64,000 nt of DNA from Sporosarcina gallistercoris (lineage in GTDB: Bacteria; Bacillota; Bacilli; Bacillales_A; Planococcaceae), in contig NZ_JACSQY010000004.1 of the NCBI RefSeq assembly GCF_014836415.1, forward strand, positions 48,294 to 112,293, given 5' to 3'. The position numbers and the translations under genes are program-made. This document shows, one piece after another, positions 43,281 through 52,876 of the stretch. The notes beneath the pieces are model-generated. The model saw only the letters and a program-made list of their open reading frames with translations. It ran no database searches and was not told where the DNA came from. Positions within the stretch are counted from its first letter, which is position 1, and every line of letters starts with the position of its first letter.

Positions 43281-44229
43281 GAGTGACTGGTTTTCCTTTC
43301 ACCGCAGCACTCGTCCGTCGAACAAGATAATGCGGTCGTTTTTTCGTTTCATTATAAATCCGCCCAACGTATTCCCCTATGATACCAAGAGATAACAACT
43401 GGACACCTCCGAGAAATAGGACGGCTGAAATGATTGTAAAATATCCTGGAACGTCTACACCATTTCGAATAATCCCGACCAATGATATCGCTATATACGA
43501 AATTGCTAGAAACAGACTGAATAATCCTGCATAAAAACAAAGACGCAACGGCTTCGTATTGAACGACACGATGCCATCGACCGCATAATTTAACAGTTGT
43601 TTAAAAGACCACTTCGTCTCGCCGTGCTGTCGTGTCACATTTTCATAACTAATCGTCTTCTGTTCCAGCCCAATCCAAGAATACAGCCCTTTGGAAAAAC
43701 GATTTCCTTCACTGAGCTGCAACAAAGAATCGACTGCGCGACGGCTTAGCAATCGGAAATCCCCTTCACCATCATGTAACTCGACGTCGATCGTTTTGTT
43801 CACTCCCCAATAATAAGCACGCGACAGTAAGGATCGAATGGGAGAATCCCCTTTCCGATTCCGTTTCGCTATGACCTGATCATACCCCTCTTCATATCCC
43901 CGGATCAGTTGGGGGATCAATTCCGGGGGATGCTGCAAATCGGCATCCATCAGGATCACTGCATCCCCTTTTGCATATTCAAGACCTGCTAAAATGGCAG
44001 CCTCCTTCCCGAAGTTACGGGTAAAAGATATATATTCAACCTCTGGATAATCAATAATTGCATCACGGATTTCATCCATTGTTTTATCGTCACTTCCATC
44101 ATCAACAAATAACACTTCATAAGGGTATCCACCCAACGCCATTGTCTCACTCAATGCTTTCATCATAGTATGGATATTACCTTCTTCGTTGTAGGAAGGG
44201 ATTACAAATGAAATGAACAATTGTTTCAT
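43258..44229 (-). CDS. csbB: Family 2 glycosyltransferase, CsbB-like (polyprenyl-phosphate sugar transferase)
   Basis: A 323-residue protein. The GT2 domain (FVIPSYNEEGNI at about 8; VDDGSDDKT; LMDADLQHPPE with the metal-binding DxD) is followed by two TM segments (about 230-300). Such enzymes charge undecaprenyl phosphate with a sugar on the inner face; B. subtilis CsbB uses UDP-GlcNAc. AGGTG lies 7 nt before the ATG at 44229; the open frame extends 52 residues further upstream but without a ribosome site. A SigB-like promoter lies upstream. First gene of the gtrA-yfhO operon. Confidence 0.87.
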   Translation of the reverse strand: MKQLFISFVIPSYNEEGNIHTMMKALSETMALGGYPYEVLFVDDGSDDKTMDEIRDAIIDYPEVEYISFTRNFGKEAAILAGLEYAKGDAVILMDADLQHPPELIPQLIRGYEEGYDQVIAKRNRKGDSPIRSLLSRAYYWGVNKTIDVELHDGEGDFRLLSRRAVDSLLQLSEGNRFSKGLYSWIGLEQKTISYENVTRQHGETKWSFKQLLNYAVDGIVSFNTKPLRLCFYAGLFSLFLAISYIAISLVGIIRNGVDVPGYFTIISAVLFLGGVQLLSLGIIGEYVGRIYNETKKRPHYLVRRTSAAVKGKPVTHAKIRSS

Positions 44230-44274
44230 TCCGAGCACCTGCTTTCTGAATTTGTGCCAACGACTCTTTTTTCC

Positions 44275-44300
44275 ATACCCGTTTTCTATGGAAATATCAC
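44275..44300 (-). promoter_or_regulatory. Candidate SigB promoter of the csbB-like operon
   Basis: GGGTAT (complement of 44275-44280) is a perfect SigB -10, with GTGATA (44295-44300) 14 nt upstream as a weak -35. Transcription would start about 39 nt before the ATG. B. subtilis csbB is SigB-controlled. Confidence 0.35.
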
Positions 44301-44494
44301 TTTTCATGTACGAGAGATAAATTTCGGAATGATTAGAAATTTCAAACCGGAGTGATCGGATAACTGGAAGCAATCGTTTCTCCATCTCCTTCTTGAATTT
44401 TCAACGTGTTCTGCGAATTCCCCCTCTTATTGCAACCATTACACATTCAGCGCATACTTATCTATGTTCATTTTAGAAGACAGGAGTTTTACAT

Positions 44495-45607
44495 ATGATT
44501 TCAACTAATGACCTAATTTCACAAGACCCTTGGGAAGCTTATTTAGACGTGGATACCCACGGACGCCAAGTTCTTTCCAGCATTGAATTTACGACGACCT
44601 ACTTATGCAATATGCGCTGTGAACACTGTGCGGTTGGCTATATGCTTCAACCAAAAGATCCCGATGCGCTTCCGATAGAGTTGCTGATCCAGCGACTCGA
44701 GGAAATTCCCTATTTACGCACCATCAGTTTAACAGGTGGTGAGCCGATGTTTTCTAAACGGTCGGTGGAACAATACGTCCTGCCTCTCCTTAAATATGCA
44801 CATGAGCGCGGTATTCGTACCCAGATGAATTCCAACTTGACGATGCCTCTTGAGCGTTATGAAATGATTGCTCCATATCTCGATGTTCTTCATATTTCGC
44901 ATAACTGGGGAACTGTTGAAGATTTCGCTGAGGGGGGATTCGCAAATATGGAACGCGTCCCTTCTTTTGAACGTCGCGCAGACCAATTCAAACGGATGAT
45001 TGAAAACAGCCGTGCATTGGCAGACTTAGGGGTAATGGTATCTGCGGAAACGATGTTGAATCGTAGAACGCTCCCTCATTTACAAAAAATCCATGAGCAA
45101 GTTGTCCACGAAATGAAGTGTGCACGCCACGAAATCCACCCGATGTATCCAAGCGACTTCGCTTCAACGCTAGAAGTCCTTTCGTTGGAGGAAACCCGTT
45201 CGGCGATACAAGAAATCCTTCAATTCCGGGATACATCCACTTGGATGCTGTTTGGAACGCTGCCTTTCTATTCTTGTAGCTCGAATGGTGCAGATCAGGA
45301 ACTGCTGGCTAAGCTTCAGGCAAGCCCTAATGTCTCCGTCCGAAATGATCCAGATGGTCGTTCCCGCTTGAACGTTAATATTTTCACTGGAGATGTCATT
45401 GTGACTGACTTTGGCGATGTGCCGCCACTTGGGAATATTCAACATGGCAACCTTCCGGACATGTATGATGCGTGGCAACAGCATCCGCTTGCGAAATCTG
45501 TCAGCTGTCATTGCCCTGCTGTCCGTTGTCTCGGGCCGAATTTACTTGTCAAGAATGCTTACTATGAGGACGTAGACTTTACAACCAGGAAATCCGTAAT
45601 GGTATAA
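44495..45607 (+). CDS. yfkAB: Radical SAM/CxCxxxxC motif protein YfkAB
   Basis: A 370-residue radical SAM enzyme. The [4Fe-4S] motif is CNMRCEHC (about 38-45), followed by the SAM-binding GGEP (about 80). The C-terminal CHCPAVRC fits the CxCxxxxC motif that defines YfkAB; the Bacillus homolog has nearly the same length. The reaction is unknown. AGGAGT about 8 nt before the ATG at 44495 supports the start. Guanine deaminase follows 37 nt downstream and may be co-transcribed. Confidence 0.9.
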   Translation: MISTNDLISQDPWEAYLDVDTHGRQVLSSIEFTTTYLCNMRCEHCAVGYMLQPKDPDALPIELLIQRLEEIPYLRTISLTGGEPMFSKRSVEQYVLPLLKYAHERGIRTQMNSNLTMPLERYEMIAPYLDVLHISHNWGTVEDFAEGGFANMERVPSFERRADQFKRMIENSRALADLGVMVSAETMLNRRTLPHLQKIHEQVVHEMKCARHEIHPMYPSDFASTLEVLSLEETRSAIQEILQFRDTSTWMLFGTLPFYSCSSNGADQELLAKLQASPNVSVRNDPDGRSRLNVNIFTGDVIVTDFGDVPPLGNIQHGNLPDMYDAWQQHPLAKSVSCHCPAVRCLGPNLLVKNAYYEDVDFTTRKSVMV

Positions 45608-45644
45608 TAGTCTCTATCAACTAAAACAAGGGGATGAAACGTTT

Positions 45645-47006
45645 ATGTATACAAAAGTTTTTTTAGCAACTGCCTTTACAAGTAAGTCACCGAAAGAGGT
45701 GGATGTATTGAAAGACTGCCTGTTCTGTATTGACGGGGAGGGGTTGATCGAACGCATCGTACACCCTGAGCACGCAGATTACGAAAAAGTCCTCGATGAA
45801 TATATACATACAGATGTGTTCCAGAAGATTGAGGCAGGTTCCTATTTGCTTCCTGGTTTCGTCGACTTGCACGTTCATGCTTCTCAGTGGGCCCAAGCAG
45901 GAACAGCACTCGATATCCCACTCCATGATTGGTTAAGTACGTATACATTCCCTTCTGAAGCAAAATTTGCAGATCTCGATTATGCGAAAACAGTTTACGA
46001 AGACGTGGTCAGTACACTTCTCGCAAATGGCACCACTACTGCACTTTACTTTGCGACAGTTCACAAAGATGCGAGTGTTTTGCTCGCTGACATTTGTGCT
46101 AAGCGAGGTCAACGCGGTCTAGTCGGCAAAGTCGTCATGGATCTCGTTCAAGAATGTCCTGATTATTACCGCGATGCGGATACCCAGACTGCTTTGCAAG
46201 ATACCGAGGAATTCATCCTCCAAGTGAAGGAGATTGCCAAGACTACGAAACAAGGGGTCTATCCCGTTGTCACTCCAAGGTTCATTCCTACATGTACGGA
46301 AGAAGTGCTAGCAGGTCTTGGCGCGCTTGCAGCTAAGTATGATACACACATCCAGTCCCATTGCAGTGAAAGCGATTGGGCTCATCAGCACGTCCAGCAG
46401 CGGTTCGGAAAAAATGACGCACAAGCGCTCAATGATTTTGGATTACTGCAGGACAAGTCTGTCATGGCTCATTGCAACTTCCTTTCCGATGAAGATGCCA
46501 AGTTGTTCGCCGAAACCGGCAGTGCGATTGCCCATTGTCCAGTTTCAAACGCATATTTTGCAAATAGCGTGATCCCAGTTGCTCGATTTGCTGAGATGGG
46601 CGTCGATATCGGACTTGGTTCAGATCTCTCAGGTGGATTTTCTCCAAGTCTTTACGATAACTCACGTCAAGCTGTCATGTCTTCCCGCATGTTGGAAGAT
46701 GGCGTAAATCCAAGTGTACCTGCTGATGAACGAGGAGTGAACGATTCCCGCATTACGATTGCAGAAGCGTTCCATATGGTAACGGCTGGTGGCGGAGCAA
46801 GTCTGAGTCTGCCGATCGGTCGTCTGGAAGAAGGTTATGCTTGGGACGTTCAGCGTGTCGATACAACCATCCCATCTTCCAGGCTTCCGATATTTGACCC
46901 GAACGAACCTTTACTCGATGTTTTGCAGAAGATCATGTATCTTGCACGTCCCGAAAACATCCGTGAAGTATGGGTCCAGGGAGAGCGGGTCCACTCCCGG
47001 AACTGA
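45645..47006 (+). CDS. guaD: Guanine deaminase (amidohydrolase type)
   Basis: A 453-residue amidohydrolase. Metal ligands: DLHVHASQW (HxH, about 75), SHCSES (His and catalytic Glu), a third His in VMAHCNFL and the Asp in GLGSDLSGG. PHD-like LHDWL and the length fit the GuaD family, which deaminates guanine to xanthine. This differs from the small cytidine-deaminase-type GuaD of B. subtilis. AAGGGGATG lies upstream of the ATG at 45645. It supports active purine salvage or catabolism together with the NCS2 permease at 4.2 kb. Confidence 0.9.
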   Translation: MYTKVFLATAFTSKSPKEVDVLKDCLFCIDGEGLIERIVHPEHADYEKVLDEYIHTDVFQKIEAGSYLLPGFVDLHVHASQWAQAGTALDIPLHDWLSTYTFPSEAKFADLDYAKTVYEDVVSTLLANGTTTALYFATVHKDASVLLADICAKRGQRGLVGKVVMDLVQECPDYYRDADTQTALQDTEEFILQVKEIAKTTKQGVYPVVTPRFIPTCTEEVLAGLGALAAKYDTHIQSHCSESDWAHQHVQQRFGKNDAQALNDFGLLQDKSVMAHCNFLSDEDAKLFAETGSAIAHCPVSNAYFANSVIPVARFAEMGVDIGLGSDLSGGFSPSLYDNSRQAVMSSRMLEDGVNPSVPADERGVNDSRITIAEAFHMVTAGGGASLSLPIGRLEEGYAWDVQRVDTTIPSSRLPIFDPNEPLLDVLQKIMYLARPENIREVWVQGERVHSRN

Positions 47007-47163
47007 ACCTATTGAACGGATCTATCCATACTAATGAATCGAATTATCGTTACACGGATATCATTTCCTAGCGATTCGTCCTTTGTTCCATATTAAGAAG
47101 GATATATGTTTAATCACAACTGTTCACTTTTAATTACATTCAGTCCGGTTTACCGGATTTTTG

Positions 47164-47216
47164 AAAAAGGACTGTCCAGAAGTCAGTGTACCCTGACTTC
47201 TGTGACAGTCCTTTTT
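47164..47216. terminator. Bidirectional terminator between guaD and the antiporter gene
   Basis: AAAAAGGACTGTC-AGAAGTCAG pairs with CTGACTTCT-GACAGTCCTTTTT, with T-runs on both strands. It serves the two convergent genes. Confidence 0.92.
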
Positions 47217-47229
47217 CTTTTCTATACGA

Positions 47230-49182
47230 TCAATCCTGTATTTGTATGCTGCTTTCGATGGCTAACAGGTTTTCTCGATATTGTCTCATCTCCGCTCTCG
47301 AAATCTCCCCTTTTTCAAATGCAGTCTGGATGTAATTCCTTTCAGTATGAAGGGCGAAATCTATCCATTCGTGCAAATGATGTGCGGCTTCTCTCGGTAG
47401 TCCGTAACCGCCCATTCTTTCATAATTCAATAGGAAGGCTTCGATAAGCTCAGGTGAATATTGACCTTCTTCGAGTGCTTTCAAATTCTCCGTTATGAAA
47501 TGACTGTTGCTTTGCAAGAGAATCATCCGCTGTTCTTTGCGCTGTTCTGAAGTGAGCGGCGTCAAACGCATTCCTTGAAAATGTCTTTTCAGAAGTCTGC
47601 TATAGAAGGAATTAAATCCGTACTTTTTTTCTTTCGTCAGTTTATAAAGTCTCTTGTTCAACCTTCTGAGAACCGGGAACGCCAGTTGGATACGGATCCG
47701 ACGCTGTTTTACTAACTCCAGTGTGTTCTCCATCTGCCATTCCAAAATGAGCTGACGCAATTTGCGCTCGCCGTTGTTCATTTCCTTTAAATTACTGAGC
47801 GAGAAAATCCGATCGTTGTACATCTTAATCACTTTACCTATCGTTCTCTTGTTCTCAGCTGTCCTATGTTTTCTTAATTCATTTTTCACTTCTCTCAACA
47901 TCCCGATTTCCCACTTCGGATCATGCTGATGCGAAAACCCTTCCACTTTCGGCGCAAACAGATGCAAGGTGAAGTTAGCCAGCAGCAAGGTCGTTAAAAT
48001 AACGCCCGCAGCGATGAACAATAACAGATCACGTCCCTCGAACGGGGTGCCATCGCTTAGAAACAACGGAAGCGACAACACACTGACTAATGTAATGGTT
48101 CCCCTCACTCCAGAAACTGTATAGAGTAGCGTATCCTTGATTTTTCTTTTGCTCACGTGTTCGGAATTTTTCTGGAAATTATTGAATAGGAGAATCCACA
48201 TGAACCTCAATCCGAGCAATGCGATGGTTATTGCAAAAATATAGCCAAGCAACGTGATAATTTCAAGATGCTGGTCATTTAAAATCGTCTGCAAAATACT
48301 TGGAATCTGGGTTCCAAGCAACACGAAAACTAGTCCATTCAAGCTGAATGTTATGACTGACCACGTATTTTTTGACAATAAATTCAGCTGTGCAATTTCG
48401 ACATTCAGCTTCTTATAGCTGAGTGAATGGACAATTCCCCCACTCACTACCGCTAAGATTCCATTGACTCCCACTTTCTCTGCAATAACAAAAATGAGGA
48501 ATGGCAAGAGAACTTCCATGAGGATGAACGACGTGCTATTTTCAATCCCCAGTTCGCGAAGTCTTCTCATCAGGGCGATTTTCAGGAAACTCAACACTGC
48601 ACCGAGTAAAATACCGCCGATCGAGATGATGATAAAAGTAGTACTTGCATGGAACAACGAAAATGTTCCAGTCATGAGAGCCGCCACCGCAAATTGGAAG
48701 GAAACAAGTCCAGAAGCATCGTTGATGAGAGACTCCCCTTCGAGCGTGTGCATGATCTTATGAGGTACTTTCACTTTTTCTGCAAGAGCACCGACTGCAA
48801 CTGCATCTGTAGGCGCAAGTGCGGCTGCGAGGGCAAATGCGGCCGCTAATGGTAAGGTTGGCAGCAACAAGTGGATGAATCCGCCAAGCAACCCGACAGT
48901 AACAAAGACGAGCCCGATTGAAAGGGACAAAATCGATTTACGTTCTCGCCATATCGCTTTTTTGTCCACATTCACACCATCGTTGAACAATAGCGGGGCT
49001 ATGAACAGTAACAAGAACAATTCCGGACTTAACTCCAATGAATGATTGGTCAATGGAATGGCTAATGCAATCCCCAAGACGATCTGAATGAGGGGAATCG
49101 CAATGGTCGGTAAAAAACGATTTAAAATATTGGAAAGAAAAACTGCGCTCAGCATGAGCAATATAACTTCAAAAATCTCCAT
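47230..49182 (-). CDS. CPA1 family Na+(K+)/H+ antiporter (NhaK/YvgP-like)
   Basis: About 650 residues: a membrane domain of 12 segments (1-410) with the ion-binding ND motif in GESLINDASGLVSFQFA and APTDAVAVGALAEKV, then a long soluble helical tail (about 415-650). Size and pattern match bacterial NhaP/NhaK antiporters that export Na+ or K+ at alkaline pH. GAAGGTGAAGAA precedes the ATG at 49182; the 35 upstream residues of the open frame are not protein-like. Confidence 0.87.
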   Translation of the reverse strand: MEIFEVILLMLSAVFLSNILNRFLPTIAIPLIQIVLGIALAIPLTNHSLELSPELFLLLFIAPLLFNDGVNVDKKAIWRERKSILSLSIGLVFVTVGLLGGFIHLLLPTLPLAAAFALAAALAPTDAVAVGALAEKVKVPHKIMHTLEGESLINDASGLVSFQFAVAALMTGTFSLFHASTTFIIISIGGILLGAVLSFLKIALMRRLRELGIENSTSFILMEVLLPFLIFVIAEKVGVNGILAVVSGGIVHSLSYKKLNVEIAQLNLLSKNTWSVITFSLNGLVFVLLGTQIPSILQTILNDQHLEIITLLGYIFAITIALLGLRFMWILLFNNFQKNSEHVSKRKIKDTLLYTVSGVRGTITLVSVLSLPLFLSDGTPFEGRDLLLFIAAGVILTTLLLANFTLHLFAPKVEGFSHQHDPKWEIGMLREVKNELRKHRTAENKRTIGKVIKMYNDRIFSLSNLKEMNNGERKLRQLILEWQMENTLELVKQRRIRIQLAFPVLRRLNKRLYKLTKEKKYGFNSFYSRLLKRHFQGMRLTPLTSEQRKEQRMILLQSNSHFITENLKALEEGQYSPELIEAFLLNYERMGGYGLPREAAHHLHEWIDFALHTERNYIQTAFEKGEISRAEMRQYRENLLAIESSIQIQD

Positions 49183-49451
49183 TTCTTCACCTTCTTCTAT
49201 GGTTACATCACATATATATCTGGAAGTTCTCAGTATGTTCCATACTCTATATAGTGCGTTTCTATTGAAATATTCTAAAAAAAACACATAATCCTAACTT
49301 TCACCTTGATAATTATACGTTAAACTAATCCTTTTGGACACTATAAAGCAAGAGGTACTCATGCTTTTCTCCCTTCTGAAAACATGGATGAAGGTTTATT
49401 TTTCCAATCGGAATGGTATAAATAGGTATAGAGTTCATAAGGAGTGAGTCG

Positions 49452-49946
49452 ATGAAAGTGAATGAGGAAGCACGTACGAAGTTATTGGAAACAGTGGACG
49501 GTCTCAGTGATGAAGAGCTGAACTGGAAAGCCTCCGAAGATGAGTGGTCCGTACGTCAAGTTCTGGAGCATCTCTATTTGATGGAAGGCGGCGTGACAAA
49601 GACGATCCAGTCACAACTGACAAAAGAGGAAACTCATGAAACCGCCGGCAAACCAATCGAGCGGACAGTCGACCGATCGACTAAAGTGGACGCTCCTGAC
49701 TTTGCAAAACCAGGCGATTCCTTTGCTACCGCCGCAGAATTGAAAGACAAACTGAAGGCATCCCATACCTCGCTTCAACAACTTGAAGATTCGGTTCCCA
49801 CCGAACAGCTGAAGGCTAGATCCTATCCACACCCTGTCTTCGGTGACATGAGCCTGGACCAATGGATTCCGTTCGTTGGATACCATGAGTTACGGCATAT
49901 TGAACAGATCGAAGAAGTAAAAGAAGCGATGATTGCTGCACACTAA
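49452..49946 (+). CDS. DinB family protein (DinB-like four-helix bundle)
   Basis: A 164-residue DinB_2/YfiT-type protein. The metal-binding histidines are placed as in the family: VRQVLEHLYLMEGG (about 40) and GYHELRHIEQIEE near the C-terminus. Members bind a divalent metal; some are thiol or bacillithiol transferases, others are unassigned. AAGGAGTGAG precedes the ATG at 49452. It has its own promoter region and terminator. Confidence 0.88.
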   Translation: MKVNEEARTKLLETVDGLSDEELNWKASEDEWSVRQVLEHLYLMEGGVTKTIQSQLTKEETHETAGKPIERTVDRSTKVDAPDFAKPGDSFATAAELKDKLKASHTSLQQLEDSVPTEQLKARSYPHPVFGDMSLDQWIPFVGYHELRHIEQIEEVKEAMIAAH

Positions 49947-49971
49947 CTGTTGGATCGCACTATGGAACCAT

Positions 49972-50011
49972 AGAAAGGCTGAGACGTCTCAACAACGTCT
50001 CAGCCTTTCTT
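49972..50011. terminator. Bidirectional terminator between dinB-like and DHHW genes
   Basis: AGAAAGGCTGAGACGT pairs with ACGTCTCAGCCTTTCT around CTCAACA. The T-rich plus-strand end suits the dinB-like gene; on the minus strand it follows the DHHW gene. Confidence 0.88.
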
Positions 50012-50021
50012 CTGCATTTTT

Positions 50022-51146
50022 TTACTGGCGCAGCCATATCAAGTTCTGGTCTTCTGCAAAATTAGCGATATTGTAAACAACTAAGACGTTTTGAATTCCT
50101 TTCTCTTTCACAACCTGTGCCATGTTGCGATGATCATATCGCAAATCGACCATATAGATCTCTTCGAAATGATTCGCCAGAAAAGGTACTAACGCATGCG
50201 CGTATGAGTCTTTGATGATCATCAGTTTACGTCCATTTTGTACATTGGAATGGATGGTCACAGCGCGATGATTGCCGCCTAAAAAAAACGAATACTGATC
50301 ACGCTTTTCAAGAAACTCCCATGCATACAGCGACTCCATTTTCGATTGTCCATCATCAATGTCGACATTATAAGATACGTTGAACTTGGGCACGTACACG
50401 TCGATTTCATCTGCAGTAATTGAAGGGTCATTTGCCTTCGCGTCATACGTCCCCCTGAAGTTCTCAGAAACAGTTTGAATGGTAAATTCATTTGATGAAA
50501 ACGGCTCCATACCCATCTTCTCTATCGCTGAGCGGTAAGCTGTATACGCCCCATGTGTCGTCCAATGATGGTCCGTACGGTAATAGATCGGCTGATCTTT
50601 TTCCGCTTTTAATGCAGAGGATACATCTATCCACCCGATCTCCCCTTTCACTTGTTCTTCAACACGTTGAATCGCGGCTGTTTCACTAGCGGTTTGTGCG
50701 AATTTCGGCAACTTTTCAGGATACAATTCGATAGAGGTCGGTGCAAGAAGTCCATACACTGAAACGCCTTTCGTCTTCTCCAGAAAACGCGAGATACTCT
50801 CACTATTGGCATCGAGCTGCTCTGAAGGGGTTTCGAACTTCTCGAACAAATACCCATCTCCCCCAAAATACACGCCATTATTATCCTTCTTCAAAACCGC
50901 TTTTTGAGCAGATGCTTTAACGCTTGTCCAAAACCGTTTATGGACGAACTGATCACTCAGGTACGTTTCTACATCCTTTGAAAACTCTCCTGATATAATC
51001 TTGTCCAACGACAATTCGGGGAATTGCATCAGCGGACGATTTTCCGCCTGTGAAAACGGCTCGTCCTCCGCAAGTAGATTCATACAAGCAATTCCACCAA
51101 CAAAAACGGCAAACACGCCAATCATGATCGCATTCAATCGCTTCAC
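50022..51146 (-). CDS. DHHW family protein (AlgX/AlgJ-like O-acetylation partner)
   Basis: A 374-residue protein. An N-terminal signal anchor (about 6-24) is followed by a DHHW domain with YYRTDHHWTTHGAY (about 190), holding the Asp-His pair of an SGNH-like acetyl esterase/transferase. A Ser in LMIIKDSYAHAL (about 305) is the likely nucleophile. It should accept acetyl groups passed through the MBOAT protein and put them on an exported polymer. The start is GTG at 51146 with GGGGGGAAG upstream. It lies 39 nt after the MBOAT gene in the same operon. Confidence 0.85.
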   Translation of the reverse strand: MKRLNAIMIGVFAVFVGGIACMNLLAEDEPFSQAENRPLMQFPELSLDKIISGEFSKDVETYLSDQFVHKRFWTSVKASAQKAVLKKDNNGVYFGGDGYLFEKFETPSEQLDANSESISRFLEKTKGVSVYGLLAPTSIELYPEKLPKFAQTASETAAIQRVEEQVKGEIGWIDVSSALKAEKDQPIYYRTDHHWTTHGAYTAYRSAIEKMGMEPFSSNEFTIQTVSENFRGTYDAKANDPSITADEIDVYVPKFNVSYNVDIDDGQSKMESLYAWEFLEKRDQYSFFLGGNHRAVTIHSNVQNGRKLMIIKDSYAHALVPFLANHFEEIYMVDLRYDHRNMAQVVKEKGIQNVLVVYNIANFAEDQNLIWLRQ

Positions 51147-51185
51147 TTATCTTCCCCCCCTGCCTTGATCGAATTGATGAATCTA

Positions 51186-52610
51186 TTAAAATCGGAAGTA
51201 AAGGAACGGATTAAATGCATCATCGACTAAATATGCAGTCGAACAGGTTAGAATCACGATGAAAAAGACCACCTGTAAACCTGTCTGAACCCATTCCTTT
51301 TGCATGATTTCACTACGTTCGATACACCGGTTCCACAGTTGGGTAAACAACGGAGTGGATAAAAGTGCTGCCATGCACAACAACACTGCATTCGTATAGA
51401 GGTCATACAGAAAAGCTGTGTCGTAGAGCGGGCGTCCTCCCAAACCGACCATCACTTGCGCATAGCGGATCCCTTCGCCAATATCTTCAAAGACGAACAG
51501 AACCCAGCTGAACAAGATGACGAGTAGTAAATAACCATGTTGGATAACACGCGGGAGCTTTTCCAGCCATTTGAGCAGACCTGCGCGTTCGAGTCCGATC
51601 AGTACACCGAAATACAATCCCCACAATACAAAATTCCAACTCGCTCCATGCCATAATCCCGTTAGTCCCCAGACGACGAACAAATTTCGATAGAGCACAA
51701 ACTGACCTTTCCGATTCCCGCCTAGCGGAATGTAGACGTAATCCCGGAACCAGGAGCCGAGTGAAATATGCCAGCGTCTCCAAAATTCAGAAGCATTCTT
51801 CGCGATGTATGGATAATTGAAGTTTTTCGGGAAGCTGAACCCAAACATCTTTCCAAGGCCAATCGCCATGTCCGAATAACCACTGAAGTCGAAGTAAATC
51901 TGGAACGCAAATGCAATGATTCCGAGCCATGCAGCAAATACAGTGAGGTCTGAAATACCCTGACTTTCAACGCTCGCCCACAGTTGACCAATCGTATTGG
52001 CGATCAGTGCCTTCTTACCAAGTCCGATGATGAATATCCGAACGCCATCTGCAAATTGACCGAGTTGAAACGTCCGATTCATCAGTTCTTGCTCGATCAT
52101 TTCGTAGCGTACGATAGGACCTGCAATCAGTTGCGGGAATAAGGAGACATAGAGCGCAAATGTCATGATATTCTTTTGAGGACGCACAGTCCCCCGATAG
52201 ACATCGATCGCGTAGGACATCGTTTGGAACGTGTAAAACGAAATACCGATGGGTAACGGCAGATCCATTGGTTCGATTCCTGTACCCATAATGGAATTGA
52301 TACTTTCAATGAGAAAGTCAGCGTACTTAAAAAACGATAACACCGCCAGATTCACAATAAGTGAGGAAACAAGCCCCAGTTTTGCATAGAGTGGCCGGTG
52401 TTCCCGATACCGGCCGATGATACGACCGTGTATGTAATCTGTCAGTGCAGAAAAGATCATTAGCATGATGTAGATCGGTTCGCCCCACGCATAGAAAAAC
52501 AAGCTGACACCTAACAGTACGAGGTTTCTCAGTATGCGCGGACTGATGTAATAGAATATAAGTGCGAGAGGCAAAAAGAAAAATAGAAATGTCAAACTAC
52601 TGAATACCAA
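51186..52610 (-). CDS. MBOAT family O-acyltransferase (AlgI/DltB-like)
   Basis: A 474-residue protein with about 11 TM segments. MBOAT signatures are FYTFQTMSYAIDVYRG, FPQLIAGPIVRY, GYSDMAIGLGKMFGF, WRRWHISLGSWFRDYVYIPL and the catalytic His of GLWHGASWNF. It should carry acetyl from a cytosolic donor across the membrane for the DHHW partner. GGGAGGTG suits the TTG at 52610, which gives the usual MVFSSLTFLFFFLPL start. The polymer acetylated is not evident; no polysaccharide synthesis gene adjoins. Confidence 0.9.
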   Translation of the reverse strand: MVFSSLTFLFFFLPLALIFYYISPRILRNLVLLGVSLFFYAWGEPIYIMLMIFSALTDYIHGRIIGRYREHRPLYAKLGLVSSLIVNLAVLSFFKYADFLIESINSIMGTGIEPMDLPLPIGISFYTFQTMSYAIDVYRGTVRPQKNIMTFALYVSLFPQLIAGPIVRYEMIEQELMNRTFQLGQFADGVRIFIIGLGKKALIANTIGQLWASVESQGISDLTVFAAWLGIIAFAFQIYFDFSGYSDMAIGLGKMFGFSFPKNFNYPYIAKNASEFWRRWHISLGSWFRDYVYIPLGGNRKGQFVLYRNLFVVWGLTGLWHGASWNFVLWGLYFGVLIGLERAGLLKWLEKLPRVIQHGYLLLVILFSWVLFVFEDIGEGIRYAQVMVGLGGRPLYDTAFLYDLYTNAVLLCMAALLSTPLFTQLWNRCIERSEIMQKEWVQTGLQVVFFIVILTCSTAYLVDDAFNPFLYFRF

Positions 52611-52732
52611 CCGCGACACACCTCCCAAACCAATTAGAAAAAGGCACAAAATGTTTTTCACACTGTGGACTAACTCCAGAAATCATGGGGCTTGCCTACA
52701 GTGTTTTTTTACAATGGATTTCACACTGAAAA

Positions 52733-52858
52733 GTTGATTTCCGTTCCGGGCGGACGCTTTCCGGGGGGCTTGCCCTCAGCCTCCTCGTCGCTTTGCTCCT
52801 GCGGGGTCTTCGCGCTGCGCTGATCCCCCAGGAGTCGCCGCCCTGCACTCCAATCAAC
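52733..52858. repeat. GC-rich 126-bp repeat element with GTTGATT/AATCAAC ends
   Basis: Bounded by GTTGATT and AATCAAC, much richer in G and C than its surroundings, with blocks such as CTCCTCGTCGCTTTGCTCC and GGAGTCGCCGCCCTGCACTCC. It resembles, from memory, a widespread Bacillaceae intergenic repeat. No coding potential is credible, although open frames cross it. It adjoins a dead IS1182 transposase. Confidence 0.65.
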
Positions 52859-52876
52859 TAAGTGTCCCGCAGGACC

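Noticed and set aside
44230..44385. A 52-residue N-terminal extension of the CsbB-like protein
   Set aside because: No ribosome site at its ATG; the GT2 domain begins at once after the ATG at 44229, and the candidate SigB promoter lies inside the extension.
52661..52732. CACTGT ... ACAGTG followed by seven T as a terminator upstream of the MBOAT gene
   Set aside because: The stem is only 6 bp with a loop of more than 30 nt, and no gene ends nearby on that strand.
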